A stretch of DNA of 64,000 nucleotides from Cyanidium caldarium (lineage: Eukaryota > Rhodophyta > Bangiophyceae > Cyanidiales > Cyanidiaceae), in assembly GCA_026184775.1 (NCBI GenBank), contig JANCYW010000018.1, positions 124,001 to 188,000 on the forward strand. Direction: 5' to 3'. The position numbers and the translations under genes are program-made. Positions 48,562 to 58,502 of the stretch are shown here, piece by piece (within the stretch, counting starts at the first letter, position 1; every line of letters begins with the position of its first letter). The notes below the pieces were generated by a model. It searched no databases. It saw only the letters and a program-made list of their open reading frames with translations, and was not told the DNA's origin.

Positions 48562-48597
<36 letters not shown>

Positions 48598-48909
48598 AAA
48601 CCCAGTCAACACTTTGGGACGATCGTCTGTGTCTCCGGTGCCCTTCTTCTATCCCCTCGCTCTCTCCCTCTCTCGCTCTGTTGTGCCCGCGGCCGACTCG
48701 CAGCGGCGGGAAGGATGCATCTCCCGTTCTGTGTTCGCTACGTCCTGCCTGGCTGCAACCGACGCGCCACCACCCGCAGAGTCATGGCGGCACCGCGCAG
48801 CGGCCAGTGAGGTGCGAGATAGGATAGCCGAGTTGGACAACGGTGGAGCGGGCACCGGGCAGTACCGAATCGTTGAGTGGGACGATCTCTCCAAAACCCC
48901 ACGGGCGGC
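48521..48909. other. Spacer between the Rho and UBP8 genes
   Basis: No gene is visible. The spacer holds adjoining (CT)10 and (GT)8 tracts at 48562-48597 and a second pyrimidine-rich stretch at about 48647-48682, on the sense strand of UBP8. Confidence 0.5.
48562..48597. repeat. Compound microsatellite (CT)10(GT)8
   Basis: Ten CT units run directly into eight GT units, 42 bases after the Rho stop codon. Confidence 0.95.
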
Positions 48910-50733
48910 ATGACCAACGCGTCGGAGGCGCGCGACGCTCATCCATTGGCCGGACTGGACGAGGTCAGTCCGCAGGGCACCGAGGGTGCCAATGGCTCGT
49001 CCGAGGTGGACGACGCCACCTTGGAATCGCTCGACGGAGGGGCTGGCGACCGCGCGGCCGATGACGCGGCGGGCAGCGTGGCCACCGCGGACGACCACCT
49101 GCCACGGGGGCCGTCGACCACAACGGGCGCGCTGCCGGTGTGCCAGACGGTTCTGGCGCATTTGATGTCGTTGCGCAGTCGGGAGGGCGCTATGAGCGCG
49201 TCTCAGGAGGCGCTGGCGGTGTTCAAGTCGATGGCGTTGGATGCGCACTCCCCGGCGCCGTGTCTGACCAACGGCATCACCGCACTGCGGTTGGCAGCGC
49301 GGTATGCCTACCACCGGCGGCATTCGCTGTGGACGACCGGTGCGGAGCAGCAACCGGTGCCGCGCTGCTACGAACCGCGCTGTGCATCGCCGTACGCCCC
49401 GCCGCTCTTCCTCTGTCTGCACCGGGTGTTTATCGCTTGCCAGCAACACATCGCCACCTTTAACGAGCACTCCGGCCACTCGTATCGGTACTGGCTGCAG
49501 CTGCAAGAGCCGCTGACGGTGTACGATGCGGTGCTGGGTCGGTTGTTGGATGGCCTGCCGAGCGGCGGCGACGGTGAAGGCGACGACGAGCGCAGCCTGC
49601 CACCGGAGACATCCAGCAGTGCCACCGGCGTCGATGGCGATATCGCTGCAGCGCCACCGGCGACGACGCGATCACCGGCCCACTCGACGCCGACCCCTCC
49701 CGCGCCGCTGCCGCCCGACCCGCTGATGGAGGCGGCGCTGTGGCGGGAGCAGTATCGGGCGCGCGCGCGCCTCAAACAACTGCGGCACGCCGACTCGCTG
49801 GAGACGCTGACCTGCTCGGCGCTGACCCAGTTGGACGGCGGCCTGGCCGAAGACGGCAGTTACCGGGCGACAGTCCCGGATACCGATCGATTGCCGGGCG
49901 CCTGGGCGTCGCAGCAGGGGCGCGTACTGAACCGGCGCCAGCGGGATGTATGGCGACGCGAGCGACGCGTACAGATGCAGTTGTATGCGGCGCGGCCGCG
50001 CGACCCGATCTGGATGTATAGTTGGCGCGAACGGCATGCCATCGCCACCCAGGCGAGTCGCCTCTACGATGACGAGTACGTCACGGTCGGCAGCAGTGAC
50101 CACCGCCTCCCCAACGGGCCGTCGGCGGCGGCGGGCATGCCGGCCTCCAGCGCCCGGGAAGAGGATGTAGCGGCGCGACCGCATCGCTCGGGAATGAAAG
50201 CGCGGGCCGACAGCGAGCCATCTACCCTCACTGGCGCCTCGGCGGTCGCGCCGCCGGAGAGCGCCACTGTCCCGCTGTTCGCCGGACTGGTGGGGTTCTG
50301 GAATCTGGGCAACACCTGCTACATGTCGTCGATGCTGCAGGTGCTGATTCACGTGCCGCCGATCCGCAACTTTTTTCTGGCCGACTTGCATGCCGCGTTC
50401 TGTCGGCGGCGGGTGGACGCGATGCGCACCGGCCGCGATGCCACCGGCGAGTGTTTCAATTGTGCACTCGACGCGCTGGTGTGTGATGCGTACCGCGGCG
50501 CTGCCGATGGGGAGGCGTCGGCGGTGCAGTGGCGTTCGGTGTGTCCGCGCGCCGAGTTGGACGCCGTCGACACCGCATCGACACGGAAGAGCGTGCCGGA
50601 GAGTGATGTGGCCACGGCGGATACGCGCGCGGTGACGACGACGCCGCGGCTGAACGGCGATCGCGGCTCGGGCGGGGAGACGGTGGCGTCCGAGGGGGAT
50701 AGCGAGCGCGATCAGGCGGGTGCTGCTGCTGCT

Positions 50734-50773
<40 letters not shown>

Positions 50774-52260
50774 TGCGCGGATCGGTCGCCGACGCTCGCC
50801 TGTCGAGAGCGACAGGGATGCGCGTGCTGAACGGCGCTCGCGGTGCCGGTGGGGAGCGGCCGTCGAAACGACGCGGTGCTGCGACAGGAACGAAGCGGGC
50901 ATGGCGTGGCGAAACGGCTCCCGACGATGAGGACATGGACGGCGCCGAAGACGCTTCGGCAGGCCTCGCGGCAGCTGCAGCACCGCGAGTGTCGCTCCCA
51001 GCGCCGGTGTTGGCGCCGCAGCGCATGCTGGATTTGGTATGGCGACATGCGGACGCGCTGGCCAGCTACGCGCAGCAAGATGCCCACGAATACTTTCTGT
51101 TTGCGGTGAATATGATACACGCCCACTGGACCCGCACCGTCGATGAGGAGGAGCGACGGCGGCGGCAGTGGATCGCGCGTCTGGAACAACAGCAACCGCA
51201 ACGGCAAGGTGCGGTGAATTTGGCGCTGGAACCGGCGGCGTCGCAGATACCGCTGATGTGCACGTGCCTGGCGCACCGCGTATTCGCCGGCCTGTTGCGC
51301 AGCGACGTGGTGTGTCGGCAGTGCGGCGCGGTGTCGGCCACGCAACAGGAGTTCTTCGACGTGTCGGTGGATTTGGGACCGCCGACGGCGGAGCGGGATG
51401 CGGATACGGCATCGGTGTCGTCGTGGTCGTCGGTGGTGACCGCCGCAGCGACGCCACCGTCGGCTTCCCATCGGCTGGTGGACGGTCTTCGACGTTTCAC
51501 GCAACCCGAGGCGCTCGAGACGGTCGGCTACCACACGATGTGCGCCTGCACCGTGGACAACGGTGACGAGGTGTCGCCCATCGCGTGCGCTGCCAAGTAC
51601 AAGCAGATGTCGTTGCGTCAACTGCCGCCCGTCATCTGCTTCCACCTGAAGCGTTTCGAGCAGTCGGCGGCAGCACATCGCGCCGCCAACAAGGTGGATG
51701 CGGAGGTGGAGTTCCCGCTCGAGTCGTTGGATTTGGGCGAGTTTATGACCAGCACGATCCTGCGACAGCGTGCTATGGATCGGGTGCGGCAAGCACGGCG
51801 ACCGGAGGTGGCGGAGAATGGTGGCCGCGGGGAGGAGGCACCGCAGGAGGGCTCACCGAACGGCGCTGCGGACGCGGGTGCGGAGAATGCAGAGCGCCCG
51901 CCGCACCTCTCTCTAGACGCGGAGGCGCTGTTCCCGGCGCCGGCCGATGCTGCGGGCGACACGGAGATGCCCGACGCACCGCCGTCGCTGGAGCCGCCGC
52001 ACGAGCTGTACGATCTGGTGGCGGTGGTGAATCACGTCGGCAAAATCGACCGCGGCCACTACACGGTGCATGTGCGCCGCGGTCCCGCAGAAGACTGGTA
52101 TTTCTGCGACGACCAACACGTCTGCCTGGATCGGGCGTTCACGACCGGCGCTCGTGTCGATCCGGACACCAGCATACCCAGCGTCCGCAGCCGAGAAGCG
52201 TACGTGCTGTTCTATGCCGCTCGTCGGGAACAGCTGTGGACGCGATGGAGCCAGACGTGA
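48910..52260 (+). CDS. UBP8: UBP8/USP22-like deubiquitinase (SAGA DUB module)
   Basis: The protein has 1116 residues; UBP8 and USP22 have about 470-525. An N-terminal Cys/His-rich region near residues 155-210 (PLFLCLHRVFIACQQHIATF, then EHSGHSY) resembles the zinc-finger UBP domain that docks the enzyme in SAGA. The catalytic domain starts near 460. The Cys box is NLGNTCYMSS (C470), YAQQDAHEYF follows near 720, LLRSDVVCRQCGAVS carries the zinc-binding Cys pair, ICFHLKRFEQS follows, and the His box is DRGHYTVHVR (H1050). These blocks match USP22 better than other USPs. The extra length lies in low-complexity insertions between Cys and QQDAHE boxes, including an alanine run. It removes ubiquitin from histone H2B. 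The open frame starts further upstream at a GTG. Confidence 0.88.
50735..50772. repeat. (GCG)n repeat encoding an alanine run in UBP8
   Basis: About twelve GCG triplets encode consecutive alanines in the insertion between the Cys box and the QQDAHE box of the deubiquitinase. Confidence 0.9.
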
Positions 52261-52589
52261 GTACGGCACGTAAAGGAGCGCGCATCGTCGAGGAGATGGC
52301 AGGCGGGGGAGAGCGTGGCACGTTCGCATCCGTTCGGTTTCGCTTTCCCTCTCCTCCTAGGGACGCACTGCGTGATTCGTTCCCGATGCGCCCCAAAGGT
52401 GACGATCGATCGTTGCCCACCGCAAAATGTCACGATCGATCATTGCCCACCCCAAACGTCACAATCGTTCCCGCGTGTCGCGCGCGGGCCGACCCGGGCG
52501 CCCATTCGTTGCCCGCGCCCGGTACTCGCGCCAAGCGGCGGTGCATTCGCACCGAAAACGCCACTCCGCCTAACCAGATCGCATGGGGC
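52261..52589. other. Spacer between UBP8 and NUP155
   Basis: The 329 bases hold a 30-base tandem repeat at 52391-52470. The NUP155 frame is open through the whole spacer and has in-frame ATGs at about 52294 and 52386, so the repeat could be a translated N-terminal extension. I favour a promoter or leader role because NUP155 proteins normally begin about where the ATG at 52590 lies. Confidence 0.5.
52391..52470. repeat. 30-bp tandem repeat, about 2.7 copies, with GATCGATC core
   Basis: Units start at 52391, 52421 and 52451. The shared pattern is C-rich, then AAA, G-T-S-A-C, GATCGATC, then TTGCCCAC. The first two copies are full; the third is partial and more diverged. The period of 30 bases is close to three helical turns and is also in frame with NUP155. 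Confidence 0.9.
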
Positions 52590-55500
52590 ATGGAGAGCAG
52601 TTTGGTATCCAGAGAAGATGACGGAACGCTACTGGGATCCAGTGGGGTGGTGCGGGAGCGCCTGTGGTCGGTGATGGAGCGATCGGGTGGGGAGAGGGAT
52701 CGTCGAGCAGCGGATACCGTCGCCGCTGCCTCAACGGCCCTCTCAGAGAAGGATGTGCTAGGTATGGTGTCTGCTGCCGCCCTAGAGGTGGATGAAGCGC
52801 ACGCTATTTACCAGCGCTGTCTGTCGCCCGGTGTGTTGTGGGAGGCTGCTGCCACGGTCGGCGGCGGTGGCGAGTACGTCCGCAGCGACGCGGTCCATGC
52901 GCCGTTCCGCATAAGCCGCAGCGTGCCCGTGCCGCGCGCCATCGTCGACCAGTACCAGTTTCTGGAGTGCAAGTCATTCATGGGGCTGCTGCCGGAGATT
53001 GGGCGTGCCTGGATCACCATGGACCATCGGCTGTTCCTGTGGGACTATGTGGAAGGCGGCGACTTTTGTGTGTACGATGAACTGGATCAGATTATCACCG
53101 CAGTGGGTTTGGCGGCACCGCGCCCCGATGTGTTCATCGACGAGGTGGAGTACGTGCTGGTGGTGGCCACCGCCACCGAGGTGGTGCTGTTGGGCGTGAT
53201 GTTGTCGCCCGCAACAGCTGCCGCCGCCACCGCCGCCGCCAATTCGGTGTTGAGCACCGCGGGCACGGGACGCCCCGCCCATCGTCTTGGCGCCGAGCTC
53301 TCGCTGGTGCCCACCGGATTGTCGGTGCCTACGGACGGCATCGCCGTGCTGAAAGTGGTCGGCAGCACCGTGGATGGCAGCATCTTCCTGGCCGGCCGCG
53401 ATGGCTGTCTGCACGAATTGGTGTACCAGGCGGAAGCGTCGTGGCCGCTGCCCGGACGCAAAGTGCGCCGACTGAACCGATCGCGCTCGATAGCCTCAGC
53501 GCTCATGCCGCCGTTCTTGCGTCGTCTGGTGAGCGCCGATGACCCGCTGATCGATCTGTCGCTGGACGACTCCCGCGGACACCTGTACACGCTGTCGGAG
53601 CGCGGCACACTGCGCGCGTATCGACTGGGGCGCGATGGCGACGGGCGGACGCGACGTGGTGCACCGCGTATCATCGCCAGCGTCGATGTGGCCGCCGAAG
53701 CGCGCCATCGCATGGTCACCAGCCGCGCCTCTATGGTGAACGTGTTCGCGGTGTGCAGCGGGGATTCGCGCCGCGTGCACGCGGTGGCGGTGTCCTCGCT
53801 GGGGGAACGTTTCTACTACACCACCAGCAGTCGATGGGTGCGCGGCAGCATGGCCGCCGCCGCCGCCTCGGCGCGCTCGTCGCCCGGCCGCGATGAGGCA
53901 ACGGCGGCCGTGTTGGAGGGCGAGCCCGACTGTTTGACGCTGGTGGGATACCGCGCCCCGGTGGCGGAATCGTCGCGCGCCTCCGTGCACACCGCATTCT
54001 GGTCGCACGGCGTGCTGCTGTGTGCCGATGAGCGCGGCAAGTTGTTGGCGGTGATGCCGGATCCGCCACCGCTGGACGCGTTGCAGACGTTCGATACCGA
54101 TGCCGGCCGCTGGCGTTCCGACGGGAGGCTGGAGGTGGCCGCACCCACCGAGATGGTGGGCGCGCTGGAACTGGGTCTCAAGGCGTGGGCTATGGCCGCA
54201 GCGCCATCGCTGGCGCCGGGCGATACGGGTTCGGGGTGGCGATCTGATCGGCCGCAGTGGCATCCGGTGGAGGCGACGTCTTCGGCACGGGACCGCCTCG
54301 AGTATGTTTGTCTGACGCCGGCGGCGGTGTTTCTGTTGTCACCCGTGCGGCCGGTGGATCATTTGCGGCGACTACTGGCCGACGGCGCCAGTCACGACGA
54401 GCTGTTGCGCTTTTTTCGGCGTTATGGCACGGCACACGCCTGCGCGCTGTGTGTGGCGCTGGCTGCCGCAGCGGCGACTGGCGACTCGACCGATGTCACG
54501 ACGGTCACCACCGCTGCGACACAGTTGTGGGTGACGCTGGGTGGCGAGCCGTCCTTGCGCCAACACGAGACGTCGATGTGGGAGGAGAGCGCAGCTGCGG
54601 CAATGACCGCCACCCCGACGATAGCCTCTGAGGGACGCGCTCGGTGGAACGGCGGTTTGTCGCCGTCCACACCGGTCGCTCATGCCGCCTCCGCACCACC
54701 CTCATCCCGCAGCGGCGCACCGCTCCACTTTTCGGTGGGTTATGCGAGCGCACCGGGCCCATCGGTGATATATTCCGGTCGGCACGACGGTCTGCTGTTG
54801 CACCTGGGGGGCGTGTTGGGCGGCGTGTGGCGTGAGCCGATCCTCCAGGGCACGTCGCTGGTGCGGCTGCGCTTTTCGTATGCGCTGCTGATCACCCTAC
54901 GGTCGCAGCTGCAAGCGTTGACGCGCTTTATGGACACCGCCATGGGCGGGGAAGGTTGGTGGACCGCCACTGCAGCGGGAACGGGCGCGGACGGAGCGTC
55001 GTCGTCGTCCTTTTACGAGGCGCACCGGGCGGAACGGCAATCGCTGGCCGGAGTGTATTGGTTGGTGCGTCGCTGCGTGCAGGCGCTGGAGCTGTTGCGC
55101 ACCGTGTTGGAGAGCGCTCACTTCCCGCGGCTGGTGGCGGCGCTACCGGACGAGACGCGCGGGCAGCTGCTGTCGTTGCGGTTTCGGGAACTGGTGGCCA
55201 CCCAAGTCGGCGCCCGTTTGGCGTCTTTGTTGGCGTTTGCCATGCTGGACGCCTGCGCCAGTGAGGACGGTGGCGGTGGCGGTGATGCGGCCGAGGATGC
55301 GCTGGTGCAGGCGCTGTGCGAGCGTTGTCCGTGGTACTTTGGGGATCACGATGTGGCCGCGCACCGCGGCCTGGCGCTGTTGCGGCAAGCGCGGCTGCCG
55401 GAGGCGATGCAGTGGTTGCGTCGGGCGGCGCGCGCGCGTCGCCTCAGTCCGGTGCTGGTGTCGGAGATGCGGGCGGCGGGCGCGTATGCAGAGTTGGTGG

Positions 55501-57206
55501 AGTTGGCGCGTCTGGCAGGCGACGTGCGGTTGATGTGGGAGTGTCTGGAGCGGCTGTCCGAGGAGATCGACGAGGAGCACGGGGAGTCAAAGCCGACCGC
55601 GGCGGAACGGCATCGCCAACTGCAGCAAGCACTGCGGTATGCGGTGCAGAGCGACAACCGCAGCGATGTCGATTGGGAGCGGCTGTTTGCGTATGGGCTG
55701 GCGCGCGGGCCGACGGGCGCGCAGCTGTTGCTGCAGCTGCCGACGGCGGTGGACGGAGCGGATGGCGGCGGCGTGACCGGGCGGTTGGAGGCGTTTCTGA
55801 AGCAGCGCGATGCGGAGCTGTTGTGGAAGGTGTATGCACAGGGACGACGCTATGCCGATGCCGCCGCGGTGTTGTTGCAACTGGCCCAAGGGTTGCAGCC
55901 GCCGGTTGCCGACGATCTGTCCGCTGTGAGCGCCCGACGCGTTCTGCCCCTGGCCGACCGCCTGGCGTACTTGACGCGGGCCCTGCAGTTGGCCCGCGCG
56001 GGGGCCAGCGCTGGTGATGCCCGCGCCACCGAACTGGCCACCGAGCTTGGCGAGCGCGTGGAAGTGGCGCAAGTGCAAATGCGGGCGCTGCAAGAGTTTC
56101 GACGCATCGTGCCGCGCGACGGCCGCACACCCGAGTACGAGGCGGTGGTGCGGCGCCTGGACGCCCGGGAGGATGCCGCGGCCGACGGTGGCGGTCTGTT
56201 GGATCTGAGCACCCTATACAAGGAGGTGGCGCGCCCGTATGCGCTGTGGGAGACCGAGCTGGACGCGATACGCTGCGCGGGATACCGCGACGAGGCGCTG
56301 GTGCGCCGTCTGTGGAACAATGTGATGGCGCGCGAGTTGGCCATGTCGCGGTTGCGGTCGCCGCGAGAGGAGGCGGAGGCGGCGGACGGTGCATCCACCG
56401 GCGGTTTATCGCCCGAACCGTTACAGCAGCGGTGGGTGGCGCTGGCACGGGCGTTTTATCCGTCGGAAACGGCGTTGCCGCTGCCGTGGCTGGTGGCCAG
56501 CCTGGAGATGCTAGCGCTATCGCAGACGATCGCCGCGACGGCCACTCGGGACGCCGAGCGCCTGCCACCGCGCGCTTGGCAGCTGGAAGCGTTTTCGGTG
56601 CAATGGTTGCAGCGGGTGTTGCGCACCGAGGTGGGCGTGCCGCGCGCCGAGGTGTTGCAGATCTACCGCCGGCTGAGTGACGATCCGGAGGCGTTTTACG
56701 CGCAGCACGGACCGCCGCCGCCGGTGGTCACCCGAATGATTTCATCGGCATCGGTGAGCGACGGTCCGGCGGCCGCGGAACGCTGGTGGATCGGTCGCAT
56801 CGCGCAACACTGGTGCAGCGCCGCCATGGTGGCGTTGCTGCGGCCATGGGTGTCCGGATGGCGACGCACGTTGGACAGGGCGGCGGACGGCAGTCGAAGT
56901 GTCGGGAGCGTGGCGGCGGATACGTCATCGTGGTGGTACTCGTCGTCATCGCCGCCGCCCCTCTCCTCGCCGCATGCGACTTCTGCGGCCGCCGATTGGG
57001 AGTATCCCGCCCTGGTGGCGGCGGCGCCGGCGCTGGTGGCGTCGTTGGCGCTGTTGAAGAATCGCCTGGCGGCCGATCCGTTGCAGCGGCAACCGGCAGC
57101 CGTGCGGCGCCAACTGGAACCGTTCCTCGCGCTGCCCGATTTACACCAACTCGAACAGGACATCGAGCAGCTATCCACCGCCGCCACCACGTATCTTCAT
57201 CCGTAA
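52590..57206 (+). CDS. NUP155: Nucleoporin NUP155/NUP170
   Basis: The protein has 1538 residues, close to the family's 1390-1500. NUP155 is a scaffold of the inner ring of the nuclear pore. The beta-propeller domain is signed by VPRAIVDQYQFLECKSFMGLLPEIGRAW near residue 110, then FLWDYVEGGDFCVYDEL and VEYVLVVATATEVVLLG. The sequence SLDDSRGHLYTLSERGTLRAY near 325 is also a hallmark. The second half is alpha-solenoid, with LVRLRFSYALL near 755 and long helices to the C-terminus. Low-complexity loops interrupt the propeller. The start at 52590 was chosen because it follows the UBP8 stop and matches the normal N-terminal length. Its stop is 2 bases from that of RanBP1. Confidence 0.93.
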   Translation: MESSLVSREDDGTLLGSSGVVRERLWSVMERSGGERDRRAADTVAAASTALSEKDVLGMVSAAALEVDEAHAIYQRCLSPGVLWEAAATVGGGGEYVRSDAVHAPFRISRSVPVPRAIVDQYQFLECKSFMGLLPEIGRAWITMDHRLFLWDYVEGGDFCVYDELDQIITAVGLAAPRPDVFIDEVEYVLVVATATEVVLLGVMLSPATAAAATAAANSVLSTAGTGRPAHRLGAELSLVPTGLSVPTDGIAVLKVVGSTVDGSIFLAGRDGCLHELVYQAEASWPLPGRKVRRLNRSRSIASALMPPFLRRLVSADDPLIDLSLDDSRGHLYTLSERGTLRAYRLGRDGDGRTRRGAPRIIASVDVAAEARHRMVTSRASMVNVFAVCSGDSRRVHAVAVSSLGERFYYTTSSRWVRGSMAAAAASARSSPGRDEATAAVLEGEPDCLTLVGYRAPVAESSRASVHTAFWSHGVLLCADERGKLLAVMPDPPPLDALQTFDTDAGRWRSDGRLEVAAPTEMVGALELGLKAWAMAAAPSLAPGDTGSGWRSDRPQWHPVEATSSARDRLEYVCLTPAAVFLLSPVRPVDHLRRLLADGASHDELLRFFRRYGTAHACALCVALAAAAATGDSTDVTTVTTAATQLWVTLGGEPSLRQHETSMWEESAAAAMTATPTIASEGRARWNGGLSPSTPVAHAASAPPSSRSGAPLHFSVGYASAPGPSVIYSGRHDGLLLHLGGVLGGVWREPILQGTSLVRLRFSYALLITLRSQLQALTRFMDTAMGGEGWWTATAAGTGADGASSSSFYEAHRAERQSLAGVYWLVRRCVQALELLRTVLESAHFPRLVAALPDETRGQLLSLRFRELVATQVGARLASLLAFAMLDACASEDGGGGGDAAEDALVQALCERCPWYFGDHDVAAHRGLALLRQARLPEAMQWLRRAARARRLSPVLVSEMRAAGAYAELVELARLAGDVRLMWECLERLSEEIDEEHGESKPTAAERHRQLQQALRYAVQSDNRSDVDWERLFAYGLARGPTGAQLLLQLPTAVDGADGGGVTGRLEAFLKQRDAELLWKVYAQGRRYADAAAVLLQLAQGLQPPVADDLSAVSARRVLPLADRLAYLTRALQLARAGASAGDARATELATELGERVEVAQVQMRALQEFRRIVPRDGRTPEYEAVVRRLDAREDAAADGGGLLDLSTLYKEVARPYALWETELDAIRCAGYRDEALVRRLWNNVMARELAMSRLRSPREEAEAADGASTGGLSPEPLQQRWVALARAFYPSETALPLPWLVASLEMLALSQTIAATATRDAERLPPRAWQLEAFSVQWLQRVLRTEVGVPRAEVLQIYRRLSDDPEAFYAQHGPPPPVVTRMISSASVSDGPAAAERWWIGRIAQHWCSAAMVALLRPWVSGWRRTLDRAADGSRSVGSVAADTSSWWYSSSSPPPLSSPHATSAAADWEYPALVAAAPALVASLALLKNRLAADPLQRQPAAVRRQLEPFLALPDLHQLEQDIEQLSTAATTYLHP

Positions 57207-57208
57207 AC

Positions 57209-58033
57209 TCACGCCTCCCGCTTCTCCTCCTCTCCTTCCGCCTCCCGCGGCCGCTCCAACTGCTGCCGCATGTGTTCGCGCTGCGCGTTGAACACCTCCC
57301 GGAACCGCGCAGCCGTCTCCGAGTCCTTGAATCGTATCGCTAGCACCGCCTCGTCGCGCTCCTCGTCAGCGTAATCCACCGCCGTCCACACCCACGATCG
57401 ATCGGAACCGACGTTCTCCTCCAGCTCCATCGCCGGGTGGATGAAGTGGTTCGCACATATCTTCAGCGTCTGCTGTCGCCGCATCAGCAGACGAACTTTG
57501 CGCGTCTCGCGGTGCCGCAGGAACTTGACTTCCCCGGTGCCGCGCTCCTTCCACTCTTTCATCTCCTTGTCGAAGCGGTAGAGCTTGGCGCGGAACTTGT
57601 CCACCGCCTCCTCGTCCTCTTCGCCGCTCTTGGTCTCGACCAGATCCAACTCCACCACCGGCTTCCAATCCGCGGTGGACGCATCTTCCTCGCCAAGGAT
57701 ATCGGCGGCTTCGTGCCCGTTGGACGCGGTGTGGTGATGATCTTCCTCGGCGGCGGCGGCGGCGGCGGCGGCGGCGATAGGACGGTCGTCCTGGGAGGCG
57801 GGCGCGGTCTCTCCGGGCGTGGCGCCGGAGGCAAGGAGGGAGGCCGGCTCCACACGCGCCGCTGCCGATGGAGTCTTCCCAGCTGGTGTGAAGGTGAAGG
57901 TAGGCACCGCCGGTTCCTTGGGCGCGGACGGCGCTGTCGACGGCCGCTCGGCGGATGGCGAAGGATCGCTGGTGTTCCGGGCGGGCGCGGTCTGGGACTC
58001 GCCCTGCTCTCGCGTTTCCGTCGAACCACCCAT
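57209..58033 (-). CDS. RANBP1: Ran-binding protein 1 (RanBP1)
   Basis: The protein has 274 residues. The C-terminal Ran-binding domain, about residues 140-265, shows the standard order: KLYRFDKEMKEWKERGTGEVKFL, then VRLLMRRQQTLKICANHFI, then WVWTAVDYADEE and LAIRFKDSETAARFREVF. RanBP1 binds Ran-GTP, releases it from export complexes and stimulates GTP hydrolysis with RanGAP in the cytoplasm. A 140-residue N-terminal extension is disordered, Ala/Pro/Ser-rich with an alanine run; most family members have much shorter ones. The converging partner is NUP155, also a nuclear-transport gene. It diverges from the histidine phosphatase gene. Confidence 0.95.
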   Translation of the reverse strand: MGGSTETREQGESQTAPARNTSDPSPSAERPSTAPSAPKEPAVPTFTFTPAGKTPSAAARVEPASLLASGATPGETAPASQDDRPIAAAAAAAAAEEDHHHTASNGHEAADILGEEDASTADWKPVVELDLVETKSGEEDEEAVDKFRAKLYRFDKEMKEWKERGTGEVKFLRHRETRKVRLLMRRQQTLKICANHFIHPAMELEENVGSDRSWVWTAVDYADEERDEAVLAIRFKDSETAARFREVFNAQREHMRQQLERPREAEGEEEKREA

Positions 58034-58502
58034 GAAAAGGGATTCGTGTACACCACAGTCAATCTGGTGTGGTCGATCGGAAGGTTACGGCAACGGCCTG
58101 CACTCCCACGAGGTAGACGACAACCCGACACGCACTGCCAAGTCTCCGCGCCCACGCCTGCAGACGGGTCGAATGGCGGGAGCGTCGGAGCGGATCGCGT
58201 CTCGTGTCGCTGGACGCGAAGAGCACCGGGAGAGCGTCTCCTGGGAGAGGTCGGAAGGCGTGGCATCACCTGAAGGTCGTCGGATCCCTTTGGGTGCGTT
58301 GGAGTCGGCAGGGGGTATTTCAACTGCCTGTGCACTTTGTAATTTATCTCGGAATCGAGTGGTGCGGAGGTGGATCGCGGCGCACCACCTCGTCGTCGAC
58401 GCATCGGTCTCTTGGACGAGTGCCCTTTTGGTAGCAGCACCCTGCCGATCTGCCTCGTGGCAACCCCTCTCCATCCCCGCTCCTCTCTCTCTCTCTCATC
58501 TC
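58034..58502. other. Divergent spacer between RanBP1 and the histidine phosphatase gene
   Basis: No gene is visible. The frame of the phosphatase is open far upstream but lacks conserved sequence. A (CT)n tract at 58483-58497 ends five bases before the phosphatase start codon, forming a pyrimidine-rich leader. Confidence 0.5.

Noticed and set aside
51585-52589. Upstream extension of the NUP155 open frame into UBP8
   Set aside because: The stretch overlaps the conserved His-box region of UBP8 in another frame, so it cannot be the real N-terminus.
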